Origin: Cereibacter ovatus
GTDB taxonomy: Bacteria; Pseudomonadota; Alphaproteobacteria; Rhodobacterales; Rhodobacteraceae
Direction: 5' to 3'
Length of the DNA stretch: 55,263 nt
NCBI RefSeq assembly: GCF_900207575.1
Contig: NZ_OAOQ01000010.1
Coordinates: 1 to 55,263, forward strand
Below, in pieces: positions 37,722-45,303 of this stretch; the stretch's first letter is position 1, and each line of letters opens with the position of its first letter. The notes under the pieces were generated by a model. That model ran no database searches and was not told the DNA's origin. It worked only from the letters and a program-made list of their open reading frames with translations. The position numbers and the translations under genes are program-made.

Positions 37722-39848
37722 ATGAAGATGACGATGGGGGGCGCGATGCAGATCGGAACGCTGCAACACAAAGAGATCGCCGCGCTCCGGCGCATCGTCA
37801 CCGACATCGAGGAAGCGGCCGGCCGTGAATCGCGCGAACCGTTTGCGCGGCTGCGCAACCGGCTGGACGGGTGGACGGCGCGGGTGGCGGTGATCGGGCA
37901 GGTGAAGGCGGGGAAATCCTCGTTTCTCAATGCGTTCATCGGCCAGTTGGGGCTGCTGCCTTCGGATGTGAACCCCTGGACGTCGGTCGTCACCAACCTG
38001 CGCATCAACCAGCGGGGTGACCCGGCACTGGGCGCCTCGTTCCGGTTCTTTGACGAAGCCTCGTGGGATGAGATCGTGCATGGCGACCCCAAGGTGCGTC
38101 GCATGGCCGAAGAAATGCTGCCGGGGTTCGATTCCTCGGTCCTGCTGCGGCAGGCGCAGGAAATGCGTGAACGCGCGCAGCGCCGGCTTGGCCGGGCCTA
38201 TGCCACGCTGCTGGGCACGACCCACGATTACGATTTCCTGTCGCCGGACCTGCTGCAAAGCTATGTCTGCGCCGGCCCCGGTGCCGACGAGGGGCTGGAA
38301 GCCGAAACGCTTGGCCGCTACGCCTCGATCACGCGCGAGGCCGATGTCTATCTGCGCCTGCCCGAATTCGCGGTGCCGGTGATCCTGACCGACACGCCGG
38401 GCGTGAACGACCCGTTCCTTGTGCGCGATGAATTCACCTGCCGCAGTCTGGATCGTTCCGACATCTTCATCGTCGTGCTGTCGGCGCATCAACCCCTGAC
38501 CGAGGCTGACGTGGCACTGCTGCGGATGCTGTCGGCCGAGCGGGCGAAGAATGTCATCGTCTTCATCAACCGCATCGACGAGCTTGAGGAACTGGAATCC
38601 GAGATCGATGCGCTGATCGAGGATGTGGCCGCGCGGCTGGCGACGGCGATCCCGGATGTTGCGTTTTCGATCCATGCCGGCAGCGCATGGCTGGCGGAAC
38701 TTGCCCTGCGCGACGATGCCGAGGCGCAGGCCCTGCGCGATGAGACCCTTGCGGCGCTGACCCCCTATCTTCAGGCGCGGCACGGCCATCTGCCCGACAG
38801 CCAGAGCGAACGGCTGATGCTGGCCTCGGGCCTGCCCGAGGTGAAGCGGACGCTGGGCAGCCTGATCGATCTGGGCGCCGGCTATCAGCAGCTTGGCACC
38901 ATTCAAGAGGATCTGCGCGCCGAGGTTCGCGCGCTGATCGCGCTGTGCAAACGCGAACGCGAGTCGGTGACGCAACAGGTGGAATCGGCCGGGGCGCAGC
39001 GGGCGGCGCGGTTCCTGTCCGAGATGCGGTCGGAACTTGATGCCCTGTCCGATCTGGGGCGGCGGCTGGATGATCGGTTCGAGGCGATGGCCGCGGCGGT
39101 GGACCGTATCCTTGCCCGGTCAAGCGGTGCGCTTCAACAGGCGATGGATGCCACCATTCGCAGCTTCGTTGATGCCCAGCACCATGAGATTGCCGCCCGC
39201 GCCCCGCGGACCGATGTCGGGCCGGTGACCATCGATCTGGTGGCGCTGGCCGGCCGGATCGAACGCGACGTGACAGACACCTATGCGCGCCACCGCGCGG
39301 CGCTTGATACCGCGCTGAACGATTGTCTTGTCTCTTGCGCCGCCATCGCGGGCGAGCGGTTCGAGGGCATCGCCGAAGGGATTTCCCTGCGCGAACTGCC
39401 GCATGACGAGTTCATGACCATGTTGGCCCTTAGCCGCAAGACGCTGACGGTGGATGCGATCACCGCGCGCAGTTGGGCGTTCTGGCGCCGGCCGGGGCTG
39501 GATGTGCAAAAGACCTCGGATGCGATGCGGCGGATCACGCTTGCCGAACTTCTGCCATGGTCGCACAAGATATTGCGGGCCAGCAACGAGGCGCAGGCCG
39601 GGCGCGTTCTGGCCGGCAAGGAAAGGATTCAGGTGATCCTGTCGATGGTGGAAAAGGCGACCGCGGAACGGGCGCAACGGCTGCGGACCGACTCGGCGGT
39701 GCTGGCGCAGCTTGTGGCCGATCCGGTGCGCGCGGCGCAGATGGTGAACCGTCTGCAAAGCCGGCTTGAGGTGCTGGATCGGCGGATACAGCTTCTGTCG
39801 ATCTCGGACAGCCGTCTGTCGAAATCCCATCTGGCTGCGGCCGCCTGA
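37722..39848 (+). CDS. Dynamin-like large GTPase C
   Basis: This protein is about 708 residues. P-loop GQVKAGKSS (59-67), PSDVNPWTSVVTN, G3 DTPGVND (about 224) and G4 NRID (about 283) match those of the protein at 34140 almost residue for residue, and VLSAHQPLTEADVALLRML parallels VLSAHQALSTMDMALLRII. The C-terminal half is helical, with a Trp/Arg patch SWAFWRRPG near residue 584 in the same relative position as SWWRRFF in its paralogue. Four in-frame ATGs (37722, 37728, 37734, 37746) precede the conserved part; the last has GGGGGG upstream and may be the true start. Stalk helices (about 385-700) are expected to mediate assembly. It is the third gene of the four-GTPase operon. Confidence 0.82.
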   Translation: MKMTMGGAMQIGTLQHKEIAALRRIVTDIEEAAGRESREPFARLRNRLDGWTARVAVIGQVKAGKSSFLNAFIGQLGLLPSDVNPWTSVVTNLRINQRGDPALGASFRFFDEASWDEIVHGDPKVRRMAEEMLPGFDSSVLLRQAQEMRERAQRRLGRAYATLLGTTHDYDFLSPDLLQSYVCAGPGADEGLEAETLGRYASITREADVYLRLPEFAVPVILTDTPGVNDPFLVRDEFTCRSLDRSDIFIVVLSAHQPLTEADVALLRMLSAERAKNVIVFINRIDELEELESEIDALIEDVAARLATAIPDVAFSIHAGSAWLAELALRDDAEAQALRDETLAALTPYLQARHGHLPDSQSERLMLASGLPEVKRTLGSLIDLGAGYQQLGTIQEDLRAEVRALIALCKRERESVTQQVESAGAQRAARFLSEMRSELDALSDLGRRLDDRFEAMAAAVDRILARSSGALQQAMDATIRSFVDAQHHEIAARAPRTDVGPVTIDLVALAGRIERDVTDTYARHRAALDTALNDCLVSCAAIAGERFEGIAEGISLRELPHDEFMTMLALSRKTLTVDAITARSWAFWRRPGLDVQKTSDAMRRITLAELLPWSHKILRASNEAQAGRVLAGKERIQVILSMVEKATAERAQRLRTDSAVLAQLVADPVRAAQMVNRLQSRLEVLDRRIQLLSISDSRLSKSHLAAAA

Positions 39849-39861
39849 GGCAGTGGAACCC

Positions 39862-41091
39862 ATGTCTTTCCAGTCCGCCGTTCCCCGTCTGGACGAACCC
39901 GTGCTGCGCCGTGCCGGCGGCCGCCGGTTGCGTGTTGTCGTCGCGGGCGAGTTCAAGTCAGGTAAATCCAGCGTCATCAATGCCTTACTGCGTCAGCCGG
40001 TGTTGCCGATGCAGTCGCGGCAGGCGTCTCGCCCGGCCTTTCTGGTGCGGCATGCGTCCGAAGGGGCGGGCACGGTCTTGTTGCACGACGGATCGGGGCG
40101 CAGCTTGCCCGCCGATGCGCTGGACGAGATCACCGATTTCGGCGGTGCCGGGCTGTGCGAGGTCATGGTCAGCGCGCCGCATCTGGACGGGGTGGAACTG
40201 GTCGAGCTTCCCTTCCCCTGCGGCGGCGAGGTCGGCGCCGAGGCGATCGCGCTGATGGCGGCGGCGGATCTGCTGATCTGGGTTTCGATCGCGTCGCAGG
40301 CGTGGCGGCTGTCGGAAAAGGCGATCCTTTCGCAGCTTCCGCCGATGCGCAGCCGGTCGGTGATCGTGCTGTCGCGTGCCGACAAGCTGCGCACCGCCGG
40401 CGACTGGGACCGGGTCGAAGACCGGGTTCAGCGCGAGGCCGGCCCGTTCTTCAGTGCGGTGGCCTTCGTTCAGGCCACGCGCGAAACGATCCGGCAGGCG
40501 GCCGGGGATGACAGGGCGTGGGAAACCTCGGGGGGGAGGATACTTGCCGAACTGATCGTGGACCGTCGCCGCCAGTTTGTGCCCGAACCGATTTTGCGCC
40601 CGACCTTGGCGCCAACGCCCCCGGCCGGGCCGCGCGGCGCGGTGGCCCCGGCGCCTGTATCGGCCGCCCCCCCCGCGCAGCCGGCGCTGGTGTTGCAGAC
40701 CCCCGTCGTGCAGGCGCCCAAGGTGCAACCCCCGCCCCACAGCGACGGGATGGAGGAGGTGGCGGTCTCTCTGGGCGGGTTCCTTTGCGGCGGGATTGCC
40801 AGCCTTGCCACCGGCGACTGCCTTGCCGCCTTCGGCCCCGGTCGTGCCGATGCCCTGCGGCTGGCCCCTGCGCTGCGCAGCCTGTTGGCCGGGCAGGCTG
40901 CGCTTGAAGCGGCGGCCGGCCATCCCGTCGATGAGACCGCGATCCGGCTTGGCCCGAACCTGCTGCTTGCGGTGCCGCTGGGCGGGGCGGGTGTCGTGGC
41001 TTTCCTTTTGCTGCGGCAGGATGGCAGCAATCTTGTTCTGGCCCGGACGGCGCTGCGCCGGATTGGCGGTCTCTGGACCCGCCGCGACTAG
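39862..41091 (+). CDS. Degenerate small GTPase D fused to a Roadblock/LC7-like domain
   Basis: This 409-residue protein has a P-loop GEFKSGKSS (29-37) and SRAD (171-174), but where G3 (DxxG) should be there is VELPFPCGGE (113-122). It may bind nucleotide without normal hydrolysis. A Pro/Ala linker spans about 240-295. Residues about 298-402 read like a Roadblock/LC7 domain: GGFLCGGIASLATGDCLA, then LLLAVPLGGAGVVAFLLLRQ and NLVLARTALRRI, the closing pattern of MglB-like GTPase regulators. MglB acts as GAP for MglA, so the domain could regulate the other GTPases of this operon; this is inference. QAWRLSEK links it to GTPase B as a paralogue. It starts 13 bases after the stop of the preceding gene. 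Confidence 0.65.
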   Translation: MSFQSAVPRLDEPVLRRAGGRRLRVVVAGEFKSGKSSVINALLRQPVLPMQSRQASRPAFLVRHASEGAGTVLLHDGSGRSLPADALDEITDFGGAGLCEVMVSAPHLDGVELVELPFPCGGEVGAEAIALMAAADLLIWVSIASQAWRLSEKAILSQLPPMRSRSVIVLSRADKLRTAGDWDRVEDRVQREAGPFFSAVAFVQATRETIRQAAGDDRAWETSGGRILAELIVDRRRQFVPEPILRPTLAPTPPAGPRGAVAPAPVSAAPPAQPALVLQTPVVQAPKVQPPPHSDGMEEVAVSLGGFLCGGIASLATGDCLAAFGPGRADALRLAPALRSLLAGQAALEAAAGHPVDETAIRLGPNLLLAVPLGGAGVVAFLLLRQDGSNLVLARTALRRIGGLWTRRD

Positions 41092-41540
41092 GCGGACCGC
41101 TGCCGACGCTGCCACGGTGTCCGTTCCGGCAGCTTCGCGCAACAGCCCTGCGATCTGCTGCCTTGTCCGCAGTGGGGCGAAGGGGGCCGATCCTTTGGAA
41201 AGACCGGATCGGCAAGGCCGGTTCGTCATGCACGGGTCGGCTGGCCGAGGGCTGCGCTTTCACATCCTGTTCGCGGCCGCCGCATTCCTTGGGGCGGCGG
41301 TGCTTCGCTTTGCGCTGGACGGCTGAAGATCAGCCGGCGCAGTCGGTGCGGAACACGCGCCGAGATGGTCTTTCCCTTGCCCGAAGGCGCCTGATCGGGC
41401 CACCGGGGCCATGATGACCGAATGGCTGATCCGCACGGGTGCGAAAATTTTCGGGATTCTTTTCAGGATAATGCGATCGTCAGCCCCCGCTTGTTGCCGG
41501 ATCTTCATCGGTTCCTAACCCGCGCCCCCGATTTTAAGGA
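41092..41540. other. Gene-free stretch after the GTPase cluster
   Basis: This is 449 bases between the last GTPase gene and the truncated phytochrome gene. A hairpin CGGCTGA-AGA-TCAGCCG lies at 41320-41336. A 32-codon open frame (41228-41326) with one hydrophobic helix (FHILFAAAAFLGAAVLRFAL) has no good ribosome site and its stop lies inside that hairpin; it is not called. No remains of an EAL domain are found on the minus strand here. Confidence 0.45.
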
Positions 41541-43826
41541 TCATGCAACCCGGAACGCGATCACCTGCCGGATGGCACTGCGCAACACCCAGTCGCCCAG
41601 CACATGGATGTGGCCCAGCGTTTCGGCCATCGGGATGAAGATGCCGGGATGAAGCGCGCCGTAGCGCGGATGGTCCCAGCGCAGCAGGGCCTCGAAGCCC
41701 ACGAGCCTCTCTTTCTCGGGGGCCAGTGCGAAGATCGGCTGGTAGGCAAGGTGAAACTGGCCGCTCTCAAGCGCGTCGCGCAGGTCGCTGTCAAGCTCGA
41801 AAAGCTGCGTCGTCTCTTCGTAGAGCGAGGACCGGAACAACTCGCCCCGGTTGCCACCGTTCTTCTTCGCCGCATACATCGCGATGTCGGCCACCCGCAC
41901 CAGATCGAGGTCGTCGATACTGTCGGACATCGCGATCCCGATACTGGCCGAGATGTGGCACTTGCGGCCGGACACCTCGAAGGGCTGATCGAGCACCTGC
42001 CGCAGCCGCTCGGCCAGCTTCATCACCCTGACTCTGTCCAGCCCGAGGCACAGCACCACGAATTCGTCGCCGCCGAGCCGGACCACCAGATCCTCGGGCC
42101 GCACGCTCGCCACGAGGCTGCGCGCCACTTCGATCAGCAGCGCGTCGCCCACGCCATGGCCCATCGAGTCGTTCACCGCCTTGAACCGGTCAAGGTCGAT
42201 AAAGAGCAGCGCCACATCCGGCCCGCCGGTCAGCGCAGCATCCGCCAGACGCTCCTGAAGAAAGCTGCGGTTCGCAAGGCCGGTCAGCGGGTCGTAGTGG
42301 CGCAGGCGGGCGAGTTCCGCCCGGGTGCGCTGCGCCATCTCGGCGGTGATCGCCTCGCCCAGCTCATGCGCGCAGCCCAGTTCGATCGAGGTCCAGGGCA
42401 GCGAGCGGCCGGTGACCGTCTCCTTCCAGGCATCGAACGAGGCGCGCGGGCTCATCCGCTGGGTCTTCGGGTTCCAGGTTCCGTGCTCGGCCGGGTTGCC
42501 GCCCCAGGTGATCGTCTGGACATGCTCGGGGCGGAACCAGGCGATCAGGTCTCCACCGCCCGAGGACAGCGGAAGCAGCAGGATGCCGCTTGCCGCCGCG
42601 GCCAGGTCCGACAGCTCGGGATAGCGCAGCGTGACATCGTCGATGGGCAGGAGCTCTGACGGCAGGGTGTGGCCCAGGATATCAAGAGCCGTCTGCACCG
42701 CCTCGGCGGGGGGCGTCTGCCCGAAGCGCAGCTCCTGCCCTGCCAGCCGCACGACCGCCCCGCTGGCCCCGACCAGCTCGAGCAGCAGCGGATCGGCCGC
42801 GCAGATCGCCTCGACCAGGGTCTCGCCAACCGAAAGCCGCTCGATCAGCGCCGAGAGCGTCGCCTGCCGGGCCAGCTTCTCGGCGGCATCCTCGACCTTG
42901 CCCAGCCGGCTCAGCAGAAGCGAGACCACCTGCCCGATCATGCCCGCCGCCGTCCGCCGCTCGGAGCCGGCGATCCGGGGGGTCATGTTGTGGCAGACCA
43001 GCATGCCCCACAGCCTTTCGCCATCGGCCAGCCCGATGGTCAGGCTGGCGGCCACATGCGTGTTCTGCATGTATTCGCGGTGGATCGGCGAGACACTGCG
43101 AAGCGAGCTGTGCGTCAGGTCGAGCGGCACGAGATCGTCCAGCCCGGGATGAGCCAGCAGCGGCACCGGCTGGTAACGCGAATCCGCGATCGAGCCCACC
43201 CGCTGGCGCAGATAGAGCGCCCGCGCGATCTGCGGTATGTCCGACGCCGGGTAGCGCAGGCCGAGGTAGGGCTCGAGATCCTGCCTGCGCTGCTCGGCGA
43301 TGACCTCGCCGTGGCCATCCTGGCCGAAGCGATAGGCCATCACCCGGTCGTAGCCCGTAACCTTCCGCAGCCCATGCACCGCAAGCTCGCACAATTCCAC
43401 CTGCGTCGTCGCGCCCGAGAAGGTCTCGATCACCGACTGGGTGGCTCCGGGGGGCAACGGGCCGTCCTCGTCGCGCTCCGGCTCGATGTCGAGGCACATG
43501 TCGTCCGACTGGAACGCATGAAGATGCAGCAGGCGCCCGTCCGCCCGGCGCAGGGAGCCGATCGCCTCCAGCGTCTCGGAGCCGCGACGGCGGGCCTCGC
43601 GCAGCAGGATCTCGTTGACGCGCCCGATCACGGCGTCGATGGGCAGCCCAAGGACCGAGGCCGCCGGCAAGCCGAGGATCTGGTCCAGGTTTGCGCTGGC
43701 ATGGGAGACGAGGCCGCCGTCGGCCCGCGCCATGACGAGGGCCCCATGCGGCTGGATTGCGCCGGGCGTCGCGATGGGTTCCATCTCGCAGATCGAGGTG
43801 TCGAATGCAGCCGCCAGCGTCGTCAT
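41541..43826 (-). CDS. Bacteriophytochrome diguanylate cyclase with truncated EAL domain
   Basis: The 761-residue protein is PAS-GAF-PHY-GGDEF-partial EAL, like BphG1 of Rhodobacter sphaeroides. Cys13 (DTSICEMEPIATPG) is the expected bilin attachment site, and the GAF core has YPASDIPQIARALYL. The GGDEF domain has an intact RLGGDEF (about residues 583-589) with an I-site RPED five residues upstream, so it should make cyclic di-GMP and be feedback-inhibited. The EAL domain begins at about 689 (FHLAYQPIFAL, GFEALLRWDHP) but ends after about 70 of the usual 240 residues, with IRQVIAFRVA then a stop. The metal-binding and catalytic residues beyond EALLR are absent, so phosphodiesterase activity is lost. 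AAGGA lies 9 bases before ATG 43826. It is downstream of the heme oxygenase gene (85-base gap), which supplies biliverdin. Confidence 0.88.
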   Translation of the reverse strand: MTTLAAAFDTSICEMEPIATPGAIQPHGALVMARADGGLVSHASANLDQILGLPAASVLGLPIDAVIGRVNEILLREARRRGSETLEAIGSLRRADGRLLHLHAFQSDDMCLDIEPERDEDGPLPPGATQSVIETFSGATTQVELCELAVHGLRKVTGYDRVMAYRFGQDGHGEVIAEQRRQDLEPYLGLRYPASDIPQIARALYLRQRVGSIADSRYQPVPLLAHPGLDDLVPLDLTHSSLRSVSPIHREYMQNTHVAASLTIGLADGERLWGMLVCHNMTPRIAGSERRTAAGMIGQVVSLLLSRLGKVEDAAEKLARQATLSALIERLSVGETLVEAICAADPLLLELVGASGAVVRLAGQELRFGQTPPAEAVQTALDILGHTLPSELLPIDDVTLRYPELSDLAAAASGILLLPLSSGGGDLIAWFRPEHVQTITWGGNPAEHGTWNPKTQRMSPRASFDAWKETVTGRSLPWTSIELGCAHELGEAITAEMAQRTRAELARLRHYDPLTGLANRSFLQERLADAALTGGPDVALLFIDLDRFKAVNDSMGHGVGDALLIEVARSLVASVRPEDLVVRLGGDEFVVLCLGLDRVRVMKLAERLRQVLDQPFEVSGRKCHISASIGIAMSDSIDDLDLVRVADIAMYAAKKNGGNRGELFRSSLYEETTQLFELDSDLRDALESGQFHLAYQPIFALAPEKERLVGFEALLRWDHPRYGALHPGIFIPMAETLGHIHVLGDWVLRSAIRQVIAFRVA

Positions 43827-43911
43827 CGTGATGTGTCCTTCCGCTTGCGGAAATCGGTGCCCATCCCTTTCGGGCGAGCATCGCAAAGATCCTTCGGGCT
43901 GCGCGGGGCGG

Positions 43912-44655
43912 TCACGCCCGCCGCTCTGCCATGAAAGGGGTGAACCACTCGATCAGTGCGGTAAAGGTCGCCGTGGCTCCGGCCAGCACATCCGCCCTCT
44001 CGTGGGGATGCTCCATGCCAAACCGGTCGAGCGCGGCCTTGAAGGTTCGCCAGTGCGTCGCCTCGGCATGGCTCGGACCGCCGAAGAAGGCGGTTGCTGC
44101 CCCGATCTCGTCGCCAAGGCGCGCCCGCAGGTGGCGCAGGATAACCTTGCCGCCAAGCGCCGACCCTTCGAGCACATAGCGCGCGCCGAGCGCCTGGGCA
44201 AAGCTGGTCAGCGCCGGGCAACCCGCGGCGCGCGCGCGATCAAGGGTCCGCGCGTCGAGGCCGAAGGCGTCAAGATCCCGGATCAGACGCCGTGAATGGC
44301 CAGGGTCCGGGTCGAAGCGCCCCAGGTCCGTCCAGCCGTCGAAGGCGGCCATCCGGCTTTCGAGCGGTTGGTAAAGCGCAAGATAATGCCCGAGCCAGGC
44401 CACGTAATCGGTCCGGTCCGCGATGCTGTCGGGCAAGCCGAGGAGCACTTCGACCCGTTCGTGCAGCGCGGCCGTCTTCTGGCGGAGGTCCTGGGCAAGG
44501 GGCAAGGACGCCTCGGACAGGTCCGACCGCCGCCCGGTGTCCAGGTTTCGGCCAAGCGGGCACATCGCAGGCTCGCCGGCCGCTTCCACCTTGCCACGCG
44601 TCCTGCGAAGAGGATGCGTCCGGTCCTGAGGCTGCGTCGTGGGCGGCATGTTCAT
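43912..44655 (-). CDS. bphO: Heme oxygenase (biliverdin supply for bacteriophytochrome)
   Basis: This is a 247-residue protein with a BphO-type heme oxygenase domain from about residue 50. KTAALHERVEVLLG has the proximal His, and further along are YVAWLGHYLALYQPLE, ARYVLEGSALGGKVI (glycine-rich distal helix) and HWRTFKAALDRF. The N-terminal 45 residues look disordered. Heme oxygenase opens heme to biliverdin IX-alpha, the chromophore of the phytochrome encoded 85 bases downstream. I place the start at ATG 44655, followed at once by a second in-frame ATG (44649). Upstream is the IS scar, so the original promoter region may be altered. Confidence 0.85.
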   Translation of the reverse strand: MNMPPTTQPQDRTHPLRRTRGKVEAAGEPAMCPLGRNLDTGRRSDLSEASLPLAQDLRQKTAALHERVEVLLGLPDSIADRTDYVAWLGHYLALYQPLESRMAAFDGWTDLGRFDPDPGHSRRLIRDLDAFGLDARTLDRARAAGCPALTSFAQALGARYVLEGSALGGKVILRHLRARLGDEIGAATAFFGGPSHAEATHWRTFKAALDRFGMEHPHERADVLAGATATFTALIEWFTPFMAERRA

Positions 44656-44868
44656 GAAAATCTCTGGATGACCATCGCGGATAGCACTGCGAGAGGCCGG
44701 GGTCGCGTGCGCATTCGTATGGCCGCTGACTTTCGAGGGGTGCGCTCCGGGCCACGAACTGCAACACGATGTTGGCGCGGCCTGACCTTCAGCACGCAAG
44801 CCCGATCAGGGCCTGAGCCGCCTCCACACCCTGACCGTTCCGTCGGCTCAGGCCCTGATCTCGCGGAG
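44656..44868. other. Gene-free flank of the IS scar
   Basis: This stretch holds the upstream region of the heme oxygenase gene and a copy-like segment with CTCAGGCCCTGATC present twice in imperfect form (near 44808 and 44850). It may be a fragment of the IS element whose end lies at 44926. No gene is called. Confidence 0.35.
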
Positions 44869-44926
44869 CCGGGGGGTGAAAATTGATGGGCGCCGATCCG
44901 GGGTCAGTTTTGGAAGCCGATTGACA
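44869..44926 (-). mobile_element. IS21-type terminal end
   Basis: Read on the minus strand from 44926 the sequence starts TGTCAATCGGC and has two subterminal copies of a motif (TCAGTTTTGGAAGCCGAT and TGAAAATTGATGGGCGCCGAT on the plus strand) in the style of IS21-family multiple terminal repeats. It interrupts an IS481-type transposase frame at 44927. No istA/istB gene accompanies it, so only an end is present. Confidence 0.6.
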
Positions 44927-45135
44927 TGGCCGCAGCGTATGGCGCCGGAACGCTACGACCGTCGTCTCTTCGGACTCGGTCAGGACGGTCGACCGCGGTT
45001 CCCTCGGCCCGGTCTTCATGTCCTCGACTGTCGCCCGCTTGCGCCACTTCGCCACCGTCTTCGGGTTGACGCCCAGTTCCCGCCTCAACTGCGAAGGGCT
45101 GCGCCACGGTTGACCCGCGACAATGCAGGGCAACT
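44927..45135 (-). pseudogene. IS481-family transposase N-terminal fragment
   Basis: On the minus strand the frame contains LRRELGVNPKTVAKWRKR, then MKTGPREPRSTVLTES and VVAFRRHTL. This is the helix-turn-helix region and following segment of IS481-family transposases, which normally continue with the catalytic core. It is cut at 44927 by the IS21-type end. The upstream reading frame also shifts near 45110-45135, so the fragment is degenerate. It shows that at least two transposition events struck the gap between the phytochrome genes and the PHA synthase gene. Confidence 0.75.
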
Positions 45136-45303
45136 TTTGCGGGCATAGTTTTCATGGAAGGGGCCATCGACAGGGGCCAGAGCAGCAGGAGGTCCGTTAG
45201 GGCACATGGGTCTGCCAGAGGTTGCCGCCGCCGTGACGGCACACAGCCTTTGCCTGTCATGCGGGCGGCCCCCGACCATCCGCGCCGCGCGGAAGGCCCG
45301 GAC
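45136..45303. other. Short gap upstream of the PHA synthase gene
   Basis: No gene is recognised here. An in-frame ATG at 45259 is possible for the PHA synthase, but the more family-like start is 45304. No FNR-type site is seen. Confidence 0.35.

Noticed and set aside
41228-41326. Possible 32-residue membrane peptide
   Set aside because: No ribosome site; the stop sits in a hairpin; hydrophobic stretches this short occur by chance in GC-rich DNA.
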